Position numbers and translations under genes: made by a program. DNA of 21,413 nt from Lentzea aerocolonigenes (GTDB taxonomy: Bacteria; Actinomycetota; Actinomycetes; Mycobacteriales; Pseudonocardiaceae): positions 1 to 21,413 of the forward strand of contig NZ_JYJG01000193.1 of NCBI RefSeq assembly GCF_000955955.1, read 5' to 3'. The notes beneath the pieces were generated by a model. That model was not told the origin of the DNA and made no database searches. It saw only the letters and a list, made by a program, of their open reading frames with translations. The stretch's first letter is position 1. Each line of letters opens with the position of its first letter. Positions 1 to 7,130 of this stretch are shown here, one piece after another.

Positions 1-48
1 ATCGAAGCGTCTGACGCCCCGGGTTCTTGCTGACCCGACAAAGCACTA

Positions 49-672
49 CTAGCTCACTGCTGGGATGACCATTTCCCGCACGAACGCGGCGTCGACCGGA
101 TTGCCGTGCCCCGGCACGACGATCCGCGGGTTCAGCTCCAGCACGCGGTCCAGGACGTGGCGCCAGTTCGACGGCGTGGCGTCCGAACCTGCCTGAGCGG
201 GAGCGCCTTCCTCGACGAGGTCGCCCGCGAACACCACTCCGGCGTCCGGCACGTGCACGATCACGTCGTGCGAACTGTGCGCGGGCCCGAAGTGGTGCAG
301 ATCGACCCGGCGCCCGCCGACGTCGAGCGTGACGGTGTCGCGGAACGTGTGCGTGGGCGCGATCAACGTGCCCTCGAAGGGTTCCGGGTAGTACCTGGCC
401 CTGCTTTCGAGCAGCGACTCGTCGACCACGCAGTCCTCGTGCGCCCACACCTCGCACGGCAGGAACGCCTCGGTGGCCAGCACGTGGTCGAAGTGGTTGT
501 GCGTCAACACGATCCGCGACGGCCCTCGCCCGGACGAACACAGCTCCGAGGCAAGGCTCGGATCCATGCCGGAGTCCACGAGCAGCGAGTCACCGGACCC
601 GACGACGTACCCGAGCGTCAGGTCGAGCTCGGTGTGGCGCCGGATGAACACGCCATCCGCGATCTCGATCAC
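49..672 (-). CDS. Metallo-beta-lactamase fold hydrolase
   Basis: A 207-residue zinc-dependent hydrolase of the metallo-beta-lactamase superfamily. The metal-binding signature His-Asn-His-Phe-Asp-His is visible at residues 58-63, with further ligands at His132 (in GPAHSSHD), Asp151 (in FAGD) and His189 (in VPGHG). The length is that of a minimal single-domain member. I chose the GTG at 672 because it gives MIEIADGVF, the usual first strand of the fold; the open frame continues upstream only as the shadow of the neighbouring gene. The start overlaps the stop of the upstream phosphatase as GTGA, so the two are very likely translationally coupled. The superfamily covers glyoxalase II-like thioesterases, quorum-quenching lactonases and others. 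The substrate cannot be read from the sequence. Fold assignment is firm, specific function unknown. Confidence 0.9.
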   Translation of the reverse strand: MIEIADGVFIRRHTELDLTLGYVVGSGDSLLVDSGMDPSLASELCSSGRGPSRIVLTHNHFDHVLATEAFLPCEVWAHEDCVVDESLLESRARYYPEPFEGTLIAPTHTFRDTVTLDVGGRRVDLHHFGPAHSSHDVIVHVPDAGVVFAGDLVEEGAPAQAGSDATPSNWRHVLDRVLELNPRIVVPGHGNPVDAAFVREMVIPAVS

Positions 673-1358
673 CGCGGCACTCCCCCGGACAGAACTCCGT
701 CGACCAGCACCGGAACGGCGTCGCTCACCCCGAGCTGCACCGCCAGCTCCACGTCCGCCGCATGGCCGTGCGCGATCAGCTCCTGCCCGGACCCGCACGC
801 CCGCACCGCGGCAGCGACATCGGTGTTCTGGAACGCCGTGACCGCGAGCTGCGCCTCGGGCGAAGCAGCCCCGGACAGTCGCATCTCGGACAGGGCGGCA
901 AGCACCGCACCCGCGCCCAGGTAGTCCTCGACGCACGGCCGCAGCGGACCGAACGACTCCCCCACCCCGGCCATGTTGAGACCCCACCGCTCACCGCCGG
1001 GGATCACCCCGATCGTCTCCCCCAGCTCGCCCGCCCGCTTCGCCACCGCCGAGGCGTTGCGCAGACAGGCTGCGAGCACGTGCGCCCCGGTCTCCCCCGC
1101 CAGCGTGCAGAGGTTCGACCCGTTCGGCGACGGCAGCTCGACCAACCCGGTCGCGTCGACGAGTGATGCTGGTCGCAGCGTGCCGTTGCGCGGCTTCCAC
1201 CGCGACGGCCGGACCTGGCCGCCGTTGCAGACCACCAGGTCGACAGAAGTCGTGAACGACAACACGTCCACGACAACCAGCACGTCACAGCCCCGCAGCA
1301 CGTCGACGCCTTCAGGCCCCCACTCCAGCTTCAGCTGGTACCCCTCCTGAGCAAACAT
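669..1358 (-). CDS. ComB-family 2-phosphosulfolactate phosphatase-like protein
   Basis: A 229-residue protein of the 2-phosphosulfolactate phosphatase (ComB) family. In coenzyme M-producing archaea, ComB removes phosphate from 2-phosphosulfolactate using Mg2+. Visible family features are the N-terminal strand VLVVVDVLSFTTSVD (residues 26-40), the SPNGS motif near residues 77-81, a Gly-rich IPGGERWG segment near 119-126 and the acidic VEDYLGAGAV stretch near 143-152. The ATG at 1358 is the only good start before the divergent rpiB, whose start lies 27 bases away. The stop overlaps the start of the downstream metallo-hydrolase by four bases. Actinobacteria generally do not make coenzyme M and no other coenzyme M gene is in this window, so the substrate is probably another small phosphorylated acid (inference). 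Confidence 0.88.
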   Translation of the reverse strand: MFAQEGYQLKLEWGPEGVDVLRGCDVLVVVDVLSFTTSVDLVVCNGGQVRPSRWKPRNGTLRPASLVDATGLVELPSPNGSNLCTLAGETGAHVLAACLRNASAVAKRAGELGETIGVIPGGERWGLNMAGVGESFGPLRPCVEDYLGAGAVLAALSEMRLSGAASPEAQLAVTAFQNTDVAAAVRACGSGQELIAHGHAADVELAVQLGVSDAVPVLVDGVLSGGVPR

Positions 1359-1385
1359 GCCGCCCAGCGTGTCAGACTCCGGGAC

Positions 1386-1835
1386 GTGCGCGTTTATCTG
1401 GCAGCAGACCACGCGGGCTTCGAGCTGAAGTCCCACCTGTCCAAGGCTCTGAGCGAGCAGGGTCACGAGGTCGTCGACGTCGGCGCCCACGAATACGACG
1501 CCCAGGACGACTACGTGTCGTTCTGCGTCGACGCCGCGGAGCAGGTCGTGGCGAATCCCGGCACCCTCGGCGTCGTCATCGGCGGTTCGGGCAACGGCGA
1601 GCAGATCGCCGCGAACAAGGTGAAGGGCGCTCGCGCCGCACTGGCGTGGAACGTCGACACCGCCCAGCTGGCCCGACAGCACAACGACGCCAACCTCGTC
1701 GGCATCGGCGCTCGCCAGCACACGACCGAGGAGGCGATCGCGATTGTCACGGCGTTCGTCGACACGCCGTTCTCGGGCGAGCCGCGGCACCAGCGCCGGA
1801 TCGACCAGGTCAGTGCCTACGAAACCAAGGCCTGA
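1386..1835 (+). CDS. rpiB: Ribose-5-phosphate isomerase B
   Basis: A 149-residue cytoplasmic sugar-phosphate isomerase that interconverts ribose 5-phosphate and ribulose 5-phosphate in the non-oxidative pentose phosphate pathway. The RpiB/LacAB fold is clear: N-terminal AADHAGFELK with Asp8-His9, the phosphate/ring-opening loop GGSGNGEQIAANK (66-78) with Glu72 at the expected catalytic base position, the ALAWNV strand, and QHND with His99. As in mycobacterial RpiB, the catalytic base is Glu in SGNGE rather than the Cys of E. coli RpiB. The GTG at 1386 gives MRVYLAADHAG, an exact match to the usual N-terminus. The Shine-Dalgarno sequence is weak. The stop TGA shares its A with the ATG of nei2, indicating coupled translation. 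The same rpiB-nei2 pairing occurs in M. tuberculosis (Rv2465c-Rv2464c, from memory). Confidence 0.97.
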   Translation: MRVYLAADHAGFELKSHLSKALSEQGHEVVDVGAHEYDAQDDYVSFCVDAAEQVVANPGTLGVVIGGSGNGEQIAANKVKGARAALAWNVDTAQLARQHNDANLVGIGARQHTTEEAIAIVTAFVDTPFSGEPRHQRRIDQVSAYETKA

Positions 1836-2641
1836 TGCCTGAGGGCCACACGCTGCACCGCCTCGCGCGGCTGCACCAGCGCCGGTACGCGGGCAAGCCC
1901 GTGTCCGTCACGAGTCCACAGGGACGCTTCGCGGCCGCGGCGTCCCTTGTGGACGGACGTAAGCTCGTCCGCGCCGAGGCGCATGGCAAGCACCTGTTCC
2001 ACGTCTACGGTCCGGACGCGGTCGTGCACGTCCACCTCGGCCTCATCGGGACCTTCACCGAGGCACCGCTCCCGGTCCTGCTGCCGGTGGGCCAGGTCCG
2101 GATGCGCATGGTCGGCGAGACCCACTGGACGGACCTGCGCGGCCCGGCCATGTGCGACGTGCTCAACTCCGACGAGGTCAAGGCGATCCGGAAAAGGCTC
2201 GGCCCCGACCCGTTGCGCAAGGACGCCGTCCCGGACCTGGCCTACCAGCGCATCCTGCGGTCGAAGCAACCGCTGGCCGCGCTGCTGATGGACCAGAAGA
2301 TCCTCGCGGGCGTCGGCAACGTCTACCGCGCCGAGATCCTGTTCCGGCACAACGTGAACCCGATGCTCGTCGGCAACAAGGTCAGCCGCGAGCTGTGGGA
2401 CGCGCTCTGGGACGACCTCGTCGTGCTGATGAAGGACGGCGTGAAGGTCGGCCAGATCAACACGGTCCGCCGCGAGCACATGCCACGCGCCATGGGACGT
2501 GCGCCGCGCGTGGACCGGCACGGCGGCGAGGTGTACGTCTACCGCCGCGCCGGCGAGCCGTGCCTGATCTGCGGCACCGAGGTCATGACCACCGAACTCG
2601 CAGGTCGCAACCTCTTCTGGTGCCCCGGCTGCCAGCCCTAG
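1835..2641 (+). CDS. nei2: Endonuclease VIII / Fpg-family DNA glycosylase (Nei2 type)
   Basis: A 268-residue base-excision repair DNA glycosylase/AP lyase that removes oxidised bases. After removal of Met1, Pro2 becomes the catalytic N-terminal nucleophile and Glu3 follows it; MPEGHTLHRLA is the typical Nei2 start. Later features are the helix-two-turn-helix ILAGVGNVYRAEIL (about residues 156-169), where the conserved Asn-Val-Tyr sits, and a C-terminal zinc finger with two CxxC pairs (CLIC and CPGC) ending two residues before the stop. The ATG is fixed by the need for Pro2. It lies in TGATG, overlapping the rpiB stop by one base, so the pair is one transcription unit. Length and motifs are complete, with no sign of decay. 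Confidence 0.96.
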   Translation: MPEGHTLHRLARLHQRRYAGKPVSVTSPQGRFAAAASLVDGRKLVRAEAHGKHLFHVYGPDAVVHVHLGLIGTFTEAPLPVLLPVGQVRMRMVGETHWTDLRGPAMCDVLNSDEVKAIRKRLGPDPLRKDAVPDLAYQRILRSKQPLAALLMDQKILAGVGNVYRAEILFRHNVNPMLVGNKVSRELWDALWDDLVVLMKDGVKVGQINTVRREHMPRAMGRAPRVDRHGGEVYVYRRAGEPCLICGTEVMTTELAGRNLFWCPGCQP

Positions 2642-2675
2642 AAAAAATCGGGTGGGCCGTTTTGGGTGCGGCTGG

Positions 2676-2735
2676 AAAGTACTCAGTTGATGAGCACTTT
2701 TGCGCACACGAGCACACTCCAGCCGTGAGCACTTT
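2676..2735. repeat. Three-copy decamer array with hairpin between convergent genes
   Basis: The gap between the convergent nei2 and the membrane-protein gene holds three related decamers: AAAGTACTCA at 2676-2685, then TGAGCACTTT at 2691-2700 and again at 2726-2735. The first is the reverse complement of the others with one mismatch, so 2676-2700 can fold into a 10-bp stem with a 5-base loop. Both forward copies continue into GCGC (TTTTGCGC and TTTGCGC). The hairpin could act as a terminator for both converging genes. It could also belong to a short interspersed repeat family. The repeats are seen directly; the role is inferred. Confidence 0.5.
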
Positions 2736-2738
2736 GCG

Positions 2739-3485
2739 CTAGAAGTCGAACCCGCCCATGTCGCCGAAGTCGAAGCCACCGGCGTCACCCACGTCGGCAC
2801 CACCGAAGTCGCCGCCCATGTCGCCCATGTCGCCACCGCCGAAGTCCGCGGCACCCATGTCCGCCATGCCGTAGTCACCGATGCCGTGCATACCGGAGAA
2901 CATGGCGTCCATCAGCAGGAACGTGCCCACGCCCCAAGCGCCGGCCACGAGCGCGGGCTTCCACCACGGCTCGGAGTACCAGCCACGTGGCACCGGGCGT
3001 CCGGCGACCATGCCACCGGGGTAGTAGTAGGGCGTGCCGGAACCGGAGTTCGGCGACGCGGCATAAGCGTGGCCCTCGACGCTGACCTGGCGGTCTTCGC
3101 TGACGGCACCCGCCTGCTTCTGCCCGGCGCTCTCGGGCAGCGCGGGTCCTGGGTCCATACCCATGGCCTCACGTGCGGCGCGGACGTAGTGCAGACCTTC
3201 CATCGCCGTCTCGGTGACCAGGCGCGCCTGCGGGATCGTGCGGGCCTGCTCCATCTGCGACCCGGCCGCGGTGAAGCGCTCGGACGCATCGGCCATGGCC
3301 TGCGTGGACGCGGCGTTCGACCCCGTGAGGCTCATCACCTGCCCGCCCAGCCGTTCGACCCACCGGCGGGCCTCCGCCTTGGCGTCGTCGAGCTCCCGCG
3401 CCTTGCGCGCGTTGCTCTGGCTGACCAGGTAGAACACCCCTGCGACCAGCAGTACCAGTACAACCACCCACACGATGGCGCCCAC
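2739..3485 (-). CDS. Membrane-anchored protein with Gly/Asp/Met-rich C-terminal tail (DUF1542-like)
   Basis: A 248-residue protein of no assigned function. It opens with a hydrophobic segment at residues 3-21, followed by a charged helical region of about 20-110 (ARKARELDDAKAEARRW and later) that looks like a DUF1542-type helical domain. A Pro/Tyr/Gly-rich linker with PYYYPGG follows, then a second hydrophobic stretch near 177-196, and a low-complexity tail of roughly 200-248. The tail is built from GDMG, GGDF and GGFDF-like units, strongly acidic with no Lys or Arg, and ends in FDF. The GTG at 3485 is preferred over the one at 3500 because a perfect GGAGGT lies seven to eight bases upstream of it and would otherwise be inside the gene. 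It is convergent with nei2. Similar proteins are annotated in other actinomycetes (memory). Function unknown. Confidence 0.85.
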   Translation of the reverse strand: MGAIVWVVVLVLLVAGVFYLVSQSNARKARELDDAKAEARRWVERLGGQVMSLTGSNAASTQAMADASERFTAAGSQMEQARTIPQARLVTETAMEGLHYVRAAREAMGMDPGPALPESAGQKQAGAVSEDRQVSVEGHAYAASPNSGSGTPYYYPGGMVAGRPVPRGWYSEPWWKPALVAGAWGVGTFLLMDAMFSGMHGIGDYGMADMGAADFGGGDMGDMGGDFGGADVGDAGGFDFGDMGGFDF

Positions 3486-3491
3486 GGCTTT

Positions 3492-3497
3492 ACCTCC
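3492..3497 (-). promoter_or_regulatory. Shine-Dalgarno GGAGGT that decides the start of the 2739-3485 gene
   Basis: On the minus strand GGAGGT is followed after six bases by GTG at 3485-3483. An in-frame GTG also exists at 3500-3498, but it lies upstream of this motif and has no comparable site of its own. The shorter 248-residue product is therefore the better model. Confidence 0.7.
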
Positions 3498-3542
3498 CAC
3501 ACCAGGTAAACCGTCAACGAGTGAATGGCGCCCGTTGTTCCG

Positions 3543-4754
3543 TCAGAACACCTCTGGGCAATGGGGCTCGTGTTCGCCGAGGAACGCCAACGAGAGCGCG
3601 TCGACATGACCGGCCGTGTGCTCGACCACGCGGTGTGCGCGCCTGAGCACCGAAAGCCTTACGCCACCGAGATAGGCACTGCCGAGCGCGGCGACGTCGA
3701 GCGACACGTCCGCTGAGTCGTCGGTGCGCGTCACGAGCGCTTCCCCGCTCTTCACGGTGAGGCGCCAGCGGCCGGAGTTCCACGGGCAGAGGGAGTCGGC
3801 AACCTCGATCACACTGTCCACATCAGACTGATAACGGCGCAGCGGCAGCGCCCGTTCGACGTCGACGATCCGCAGCCACAACGCGTCGGCGAGCTCCTGC
3901 CGCACCTTCCGCGGGTTGTCGACCATGTGCACGATCGGGTCGTCCGTGTTGGTGAAGTACGAGATGCCGGTCGCCAGGTCGACGTCGAGCAGGAACCGGT
4001 ACAGGTCCACGTACGCCTGCTCGGTCTCGCACACCAGCTCGCGCACGTGCAGCTCGTTCTGCGGCCCGCTGTTGTCCCACTCGTGCTTCACCCGGAACAC
4101 CACATACCCCTGCGGGTGCAGGCAGTAGCGGTAGGCGGAGAGGCCGTCGCGGTCGCTCTCGGCGTCGGCGAGGTGGTTCTCCCACGTCCCGTCGACCCTG
4201 CTGAGCCAGCCGATCCTCGCGCGGCGCACGCGGTCGTGCACCTCGCGCATGAACGGCATGGCTTCCTCGCGCGTCACCTGGCGAATCCGCGCGTCGCTCA
4301 CGGACACCCCGGGGTGGAACGGCATACGCGTCGGCATCTTCATCATCGACAGGCTCGACGCCAGCTCGCCGTAGCCGAACCGCCGGTAGATCGCCCCCTC
4401 GGACGCCCAGAGGATCCCGATCGGTTCGCCTGCCTCGTGCATGGCGTGCAGCTGCGTCTTCATCAGCAACGACGCCACGCCCCGCCGCCGATGGCCCGGC
4501 TTGACGCCCACGACGGTCACCGCTCCGACAGGTACCTGTGCTCCGCCCGGCACCGTGAGCTCGCGGGTGAGGATCCCGCCGGTGCCCACCATCTCGTCGC
4601 CGTCGAAGATCGCGTGCGCCCGGTCCAGCTCCAGCACCCTCATCCAGCGCTGCTCGCCGGCAGGCTCGTCGAGGAACGACCAGGAGAACACCTTCTCGAA
4701 CTCGGGCAGGTCCGCTTGGTCGATGGTCCTGATGCTCAGCGCCGAGTCAGCCAT
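3543..4754 (-). CDS. eis: Eis-family GNAT N-acetyltransferase
   Basis: A 403-residue acetyl-CoA-dependent N-acetyltransferase of the Eis (enhanced intracellular survival) family. Family members acetylate aminoglycosides and some lysine-containing substrates at multiple sites. The N-terminal GNAT domain carries the acetyl-CoA pyrophosphate loop VKPGHRRRGVAS (about residue 88 onward) and the ILWASEGAIYRRFGYG segment. A second GNAT-like domain follows, then an SCP2-like domain ending in CPEVF. The terminal Phe matches the C-terminal carboxylate used as catalytic base in mycobacterial Eis. The length equals the family's usual 400 residues or so. The ATG at 4754 gives MADSALSIRTI; the Shine-Dalgarno is weak and the longer upstream frame is low-complexity shadow. 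Whether this copy confers drug modification in this host cannot be read from the sequence. Confidence 0.93.
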   Translation of the reverse strand: MADSALSIRTIDQADLPEFEKVFSWSFLDEPAGEQRWMRVLELDRAHAIFDGDEMVGTGGILTRELTVPGGAQVPVGAVTVVGVKPGHRRRGVASLLMKTQLHAMHEAGEPIGILWASEGAIYRRFGYGELASSLSMMKMPTRMPFHPGVSVSDARIRQVTREEAMPFMREVHDRVRRARIGWLSRVDGTWENHLADAESDRDGLSAYRYCLHPQGYVVFRVKHEWDNSGPQNELHVRELVCETEQAYVDLYRFLLDVDLATGISYFTNTDDPIVHMVDNPRKVRQELADALWLRIVDVERALPLRRYQSDVDSVIEVADSLCPWNSGRWRLTVKSGEALVTRTDDSADVSLDVAALGSAYLGGVRLSVLRRAHRVVEHTAGHVDALSLAFLGEHEPHCPEVF

Positions 4755-4824
4755 GGCAGCAGTGATACGCCGCCCCGGCTCGTCCCGCAGCTCAATTTCC
4801 GCCCACGCCGGCGACGGCGGCGGT

Positions 4825-6177
4825 CTAGCGCTGGATCGACTTGATCTCGCAGAACTCGTCCAGGCCGAACTTGCCGAACTCACGGCCGTTGCCCGACTGG
4901 CGGTAACCGCCGAACGGCGCGCTCGTGTTGAACGCGGCGGCGTTGATGTCGACCTGGCCGGTGCGCAGGCGCTTGGCCACCCGCATCGCCCGGTCGGCAT
5001 CAGCGGAGAACACGCCGCCTGCCAGGCCGTAGATCGTGGAGTTGGCGATGCGCACCGCGTCGTCCTCGTCCGCGTACGGCATGACCGCGAGGACGGGCCC
5101 GAAGATCTCCTCCTGGGCGATCGTCATCTCCGGCGTGACGCCACCGAACACCGTCGGCGCCACGTAGAAGCCTTGGGGCAACGGCGCTTCCGGCCCACCG
5201 GCGGCCAGTCGCGCGCCTTCCTCGACACCCTTGCGGATGTAGCCGACCACGCGGTCGCGCTGCGCCTTCGACACCGCCGGACCGATCCGGGTCGACGACT
5301 CGCTCGGGTCCGCCGAGACGTATTTCGAAGCCGCCGCGGCCGCCAGTTCCACGGCCTCGTCGTGCCGGTCCGCGGGCACCAGCAAGCGCGTCCAGGCGCT
5401 GCACGCCTGGCCGTTGTTCATGAACGAGTTGGCGACCGCGATCTTCACGGCACGCGCCAGATCGGCGTCGTCGAGCACGATGCACGCCGACTTGCCGCCC
5501 AGCTCCAGCGCGACCCGCTTCACGGTCTCGGACGCCACCGCCGACACCCGCCGGCCGGCGCGGGTGGACCCGGTGAACGACACCATGTCCACATCGGGGT
5601 GCGCGGCCAGCGCCTCGCCGACGACCGGCCCGGTGCCGTGCACCAGCCCGAACACGCCCTCCGGCACGGTCGCCGTGATGATCTCGGCCAGCAGGTCCGC
5701 GGTCCTGGGCGCGAGCTCGCTCGGCTTGAGCACGACGGTGTTGCCCGCGGCGAGCGCCGGCACGACCTTCGCGACCATCTGCTGCAGCGGGAAGTTCCAC
5801 GGCGTGATGGCGGCGACGACCCCGATCGGCTCGCGGAGGACCAGCGAGTTGCCGATCTCCTCCGGCTCGAAGTAGCCGCGTTCCAGCACGTCCGCGACAC
5901 CCTCCGCGATGGCGATGGGGTTCGCGACCTGCACCTTCTGGCTGAACGTTATGGGGGTGCCCATCTCGGCCGTCATGGCGGCCGCGAGCTCGTCAGCACG
6001 ACCGCGCAGGCCGTCGATGATCGCCCGGACGACCTTCGCCCGTTCCTCGACCGAGGTCTGCGACCACGCCGGGAAGGCGGCCACCGCGGCGGCCACGGCC
6101 GTGTCGACGTCGGCCGGTGTGCCTTCGGCGAGCGTGCCGATGACTTCCTCGGTGGCGGGGTTGACGACCTCGATCAC
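4825..6177 (-). CDS. NAD(P)-dependent aldehyde dehydrogenase
   Basis: A 450-residue cytoplasmic enzyme oxidising an aldehyde to its acid with NAD(P)+. All hallmarks are present: TPWNFP with oxyanion-hole Asn128, the cofactor-binding Lys151 in KPSE, the FTGST turn at 201-205, general base Glu225 in LELGGKS, catalytic Cys259 in [11 protein letters not shown], and EEIFGPV near residue 375. The usual residue two after Cys-Ser in this motif is small; here it is Trp (CSAWTR), close to the substrate tunnel and possibly affecting specificity. The start is slightly short for the family (usual 470-500) but begins in the conserved VNPATEE strand. The GTG at 6177 has GGAGGG a few bases upstream. A 9-bp inverted repeat sits in its upstream region. 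Substrate unknown. Confidence 0.95.
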   Translation of the reverse strand: MIEVVNPATEEVIGTLAEGTPADVDTAVAAAVAAFPAWSQTSVEERAKVVRAIIDGLRGRADELAAAMTAEMGTPITFSQKVQVANPIAIAEGVADVLERGYFEPEEIGNSLVLREPIGVVAAITPWNFPLQQMVAKVVPALAAGNTVVLKPSELAPRTADLLAEIITATVPEGVFGLVHGTGPVVGEALAAHPDVDMVSFTGSTRAGRRVSAVASETVKRVALELGGKSACIVLDDADLARAVKIAVANSFMNNGQACSAWTRLLVPADRHDEAVELAAAAASKYVSADPSESSTRIGPAVSKAQRDRVVGYIRKGVEEGARLAAGGPEAPLPQGFYVAPTVFGGVTPEMTIAQEEIFGPVLAVMPYADEDDAVRIANSTIYGLAGGVFSADADRAMRVAKRLRTGQVDINAAAFNTSAPFGGYRQSGNGREFGKFGLDEFCEIKSIQR

Positions 6178-6193
6178 GAGAGCCCTCCAGGCG

Positions 6194-6236
6194 GATGTGA
6201 CACCAAACAGCTGACAAGGGTCCAGACTGTCACATC
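6194..6236. promoter_or_regulatory. Inverted repeat upstream of the aldehyde dehydrogenase, candidate operator
   Basis: GATGTGACA (6194-6202) and TGTCACATC (6228-6236) are perfect 9-base inverted arms with a 25-base spacer. They lie between the AlkA-type gene and the aldehyde dehydrogenase. A third TGACA copy (6212-6216) lies between the arms, in inverted orientation to the right arm. The position, 17 to 59 bases upstream of the GTG, suits an operator for a dimeric repressor. No regulator gene is adjacent, so the binding protein is unknown. The repeat is seen; the regulatory role is inferred. Confidence 0.45.
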
Positions 6237-6248
6237 ACCTGGCAACGG

Positions 6249-7094
6249 TCACGCCTGGGCAGAGGCCATCAGCCCTCCGATCCGCCGCTCCCGCAGCACC
6301 CGGAGATGCACCGCCGCCCACGTCCGATAGGGCCGCCACGCCTCGGAGACCTCCGGCAACGGCCGCCCGTACCGTTCACGAACCTCGTCGGTGAGCCTGG
6401 ACTCGTTGTGCGGCACGGCATCCGGCGCGTTCGCCCCGCGCAACACGACCAGCTCGGCCGCGAACGGCCCCAGCCCCTTGACCTGCTGCACCGCCAGCAC
6501 GGCCGCCGCGGGTTTCATCGCGCGCAGCGTCACGCCGTCCAGCAGCCCGTCCAGCGCCGCCTCGGCCACCGCGCGCAGGTACTCGGGCTTGCGACCGGGT
6601 AAGTCGAGGTCGAGAGATCGCAACTCGGCAGGCGGGGGAAACACCCCGTCCTGCAGCAGCGAGGCCTTCAACGCCGCCGCCTGCGTCATCCGGACCCGCT
6701 GCGACAGCACGGACCACGCCGCCGCCTCGTACGGCGAGTAGAAGCCGCACGGACGTAAGCCGGGCAGTTCCGCCTGAGCAGCGGCGATCACCGGATCCCG
6801 CGCGCCGACCTCGGGCCAGCCCCGCCCGTCGACGTCCAGCGCCAGGAACCGGCACACCTGCGCCGCCGCCAGATCCAGATCACCGGGACCGGACAGCTCC
6901 AGAACGGCAGTGGCGCCGCGCTGGGTCACGGAGACCTCAGCCCGGCGCCACTCACCCTCGGTCAAGAACTCGGCCCGCAGCGCGTCGCCCGCGAGAGCAG
7001 GCAACCGGGACGGCGTGAAGCCCTCCCAGAACGCCCGGGACATCCCCAGCGACCAAGGGCCCTGAACTGCGACTTCAACGCGGTGGTGGCTCAT
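6249..7094 (-). CDS. AlkA-type HhH-GPD DNA glycosylase-like protein
   Basis: A 281-residue protein of the helix-hairpin-helix GPD superfamily, related to 3-methyladenine DNA glycosylase II (AlkA), which excises alkylated bases. Visible parts are an N-terminal beta domain (about 1-90), FYSPYEAAAWSVLSQR (118-133), typical of the glycosylase core, and the HhH hairpin VKGLGPFAAELVVLRG (205-220). In E. coli AlkA the catalytic Asp238 follows the hairpin in PDDYL. The aligned segment here reads PHNESRL, placing Asn230 or Glu231 at that site and no Asp. It may use Glu, act differently, or bind without cleaving. The ATG at 7094 lies within a 13-base palindrome. The gene runs in the same direction as the downstream aldehyde dehydrogenase, separated by 71 bases. 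Confidence 0.88.
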   Translation of the reverse strand: MSHHRVEVAVQGPWSLGMSRAFWEGFTPSRLPALAGDALRAEFLTEGEWRRAEVSVTQRGATAVLELSGPGDLDLAAAQVCRFLALDVDGRGWPEVGARDPVIAAAQAELPGLRPCGFYSPYEAAAWSVLSQRVRMTQAAALKASLLQDGVFPPPAELRSLDLDLPGRKPEYLRAVAEAALDGLLDGVTLRAMKPAAAVLAVQQVKGLGPFAAELVVLRGANAPDAVPHNESRLTDEVRERYGRPLPEVSEAWRPYRTWAAVHLRVLRERRIGGLMASAQA

Positions 7095-7121
7095 GTCACA
7101 TGACGTTAGCGAGCACCACCG
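7081..7121. promoter_or_regulatory. Nested inverted repeats over the start of the AlkA-type gene
   Basis: CGGTGGTG (7081-7088) and CACCACCG (7114-7121) form perfect 8-base arms. Inside them TCATGTCACATGA (7091-7103) is a 13-base palindrome that contains the ATG. The inner site includes TGTCACAT (7094-7101), the same octamer found in the right arm of the repeat upstream of the aldehyde dehydrogenase. This may be a shared operator, or an mRNA hairpin affecting initiation. Both structures are seen; function is inferred. Confidence 0.35.
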
Positions 7122-7130
7122 ACAAAAAAC

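Noticed and set aside
20..37. CGGGT-N8-ACCCG hairpin beyond the metallo-hydrolase gene as terminator
   Set aside because: Only five base pairs with no T-run on the minus strand; too weak, and the left flank is cut by the window edge.
4441..6330. 629-residue plus-strand open frame
   Set aside because: It runs opposite the Eis-like and aldehyde dehydrogenase genes and has Arg/His/Asp-rich shadow composition without motifs.
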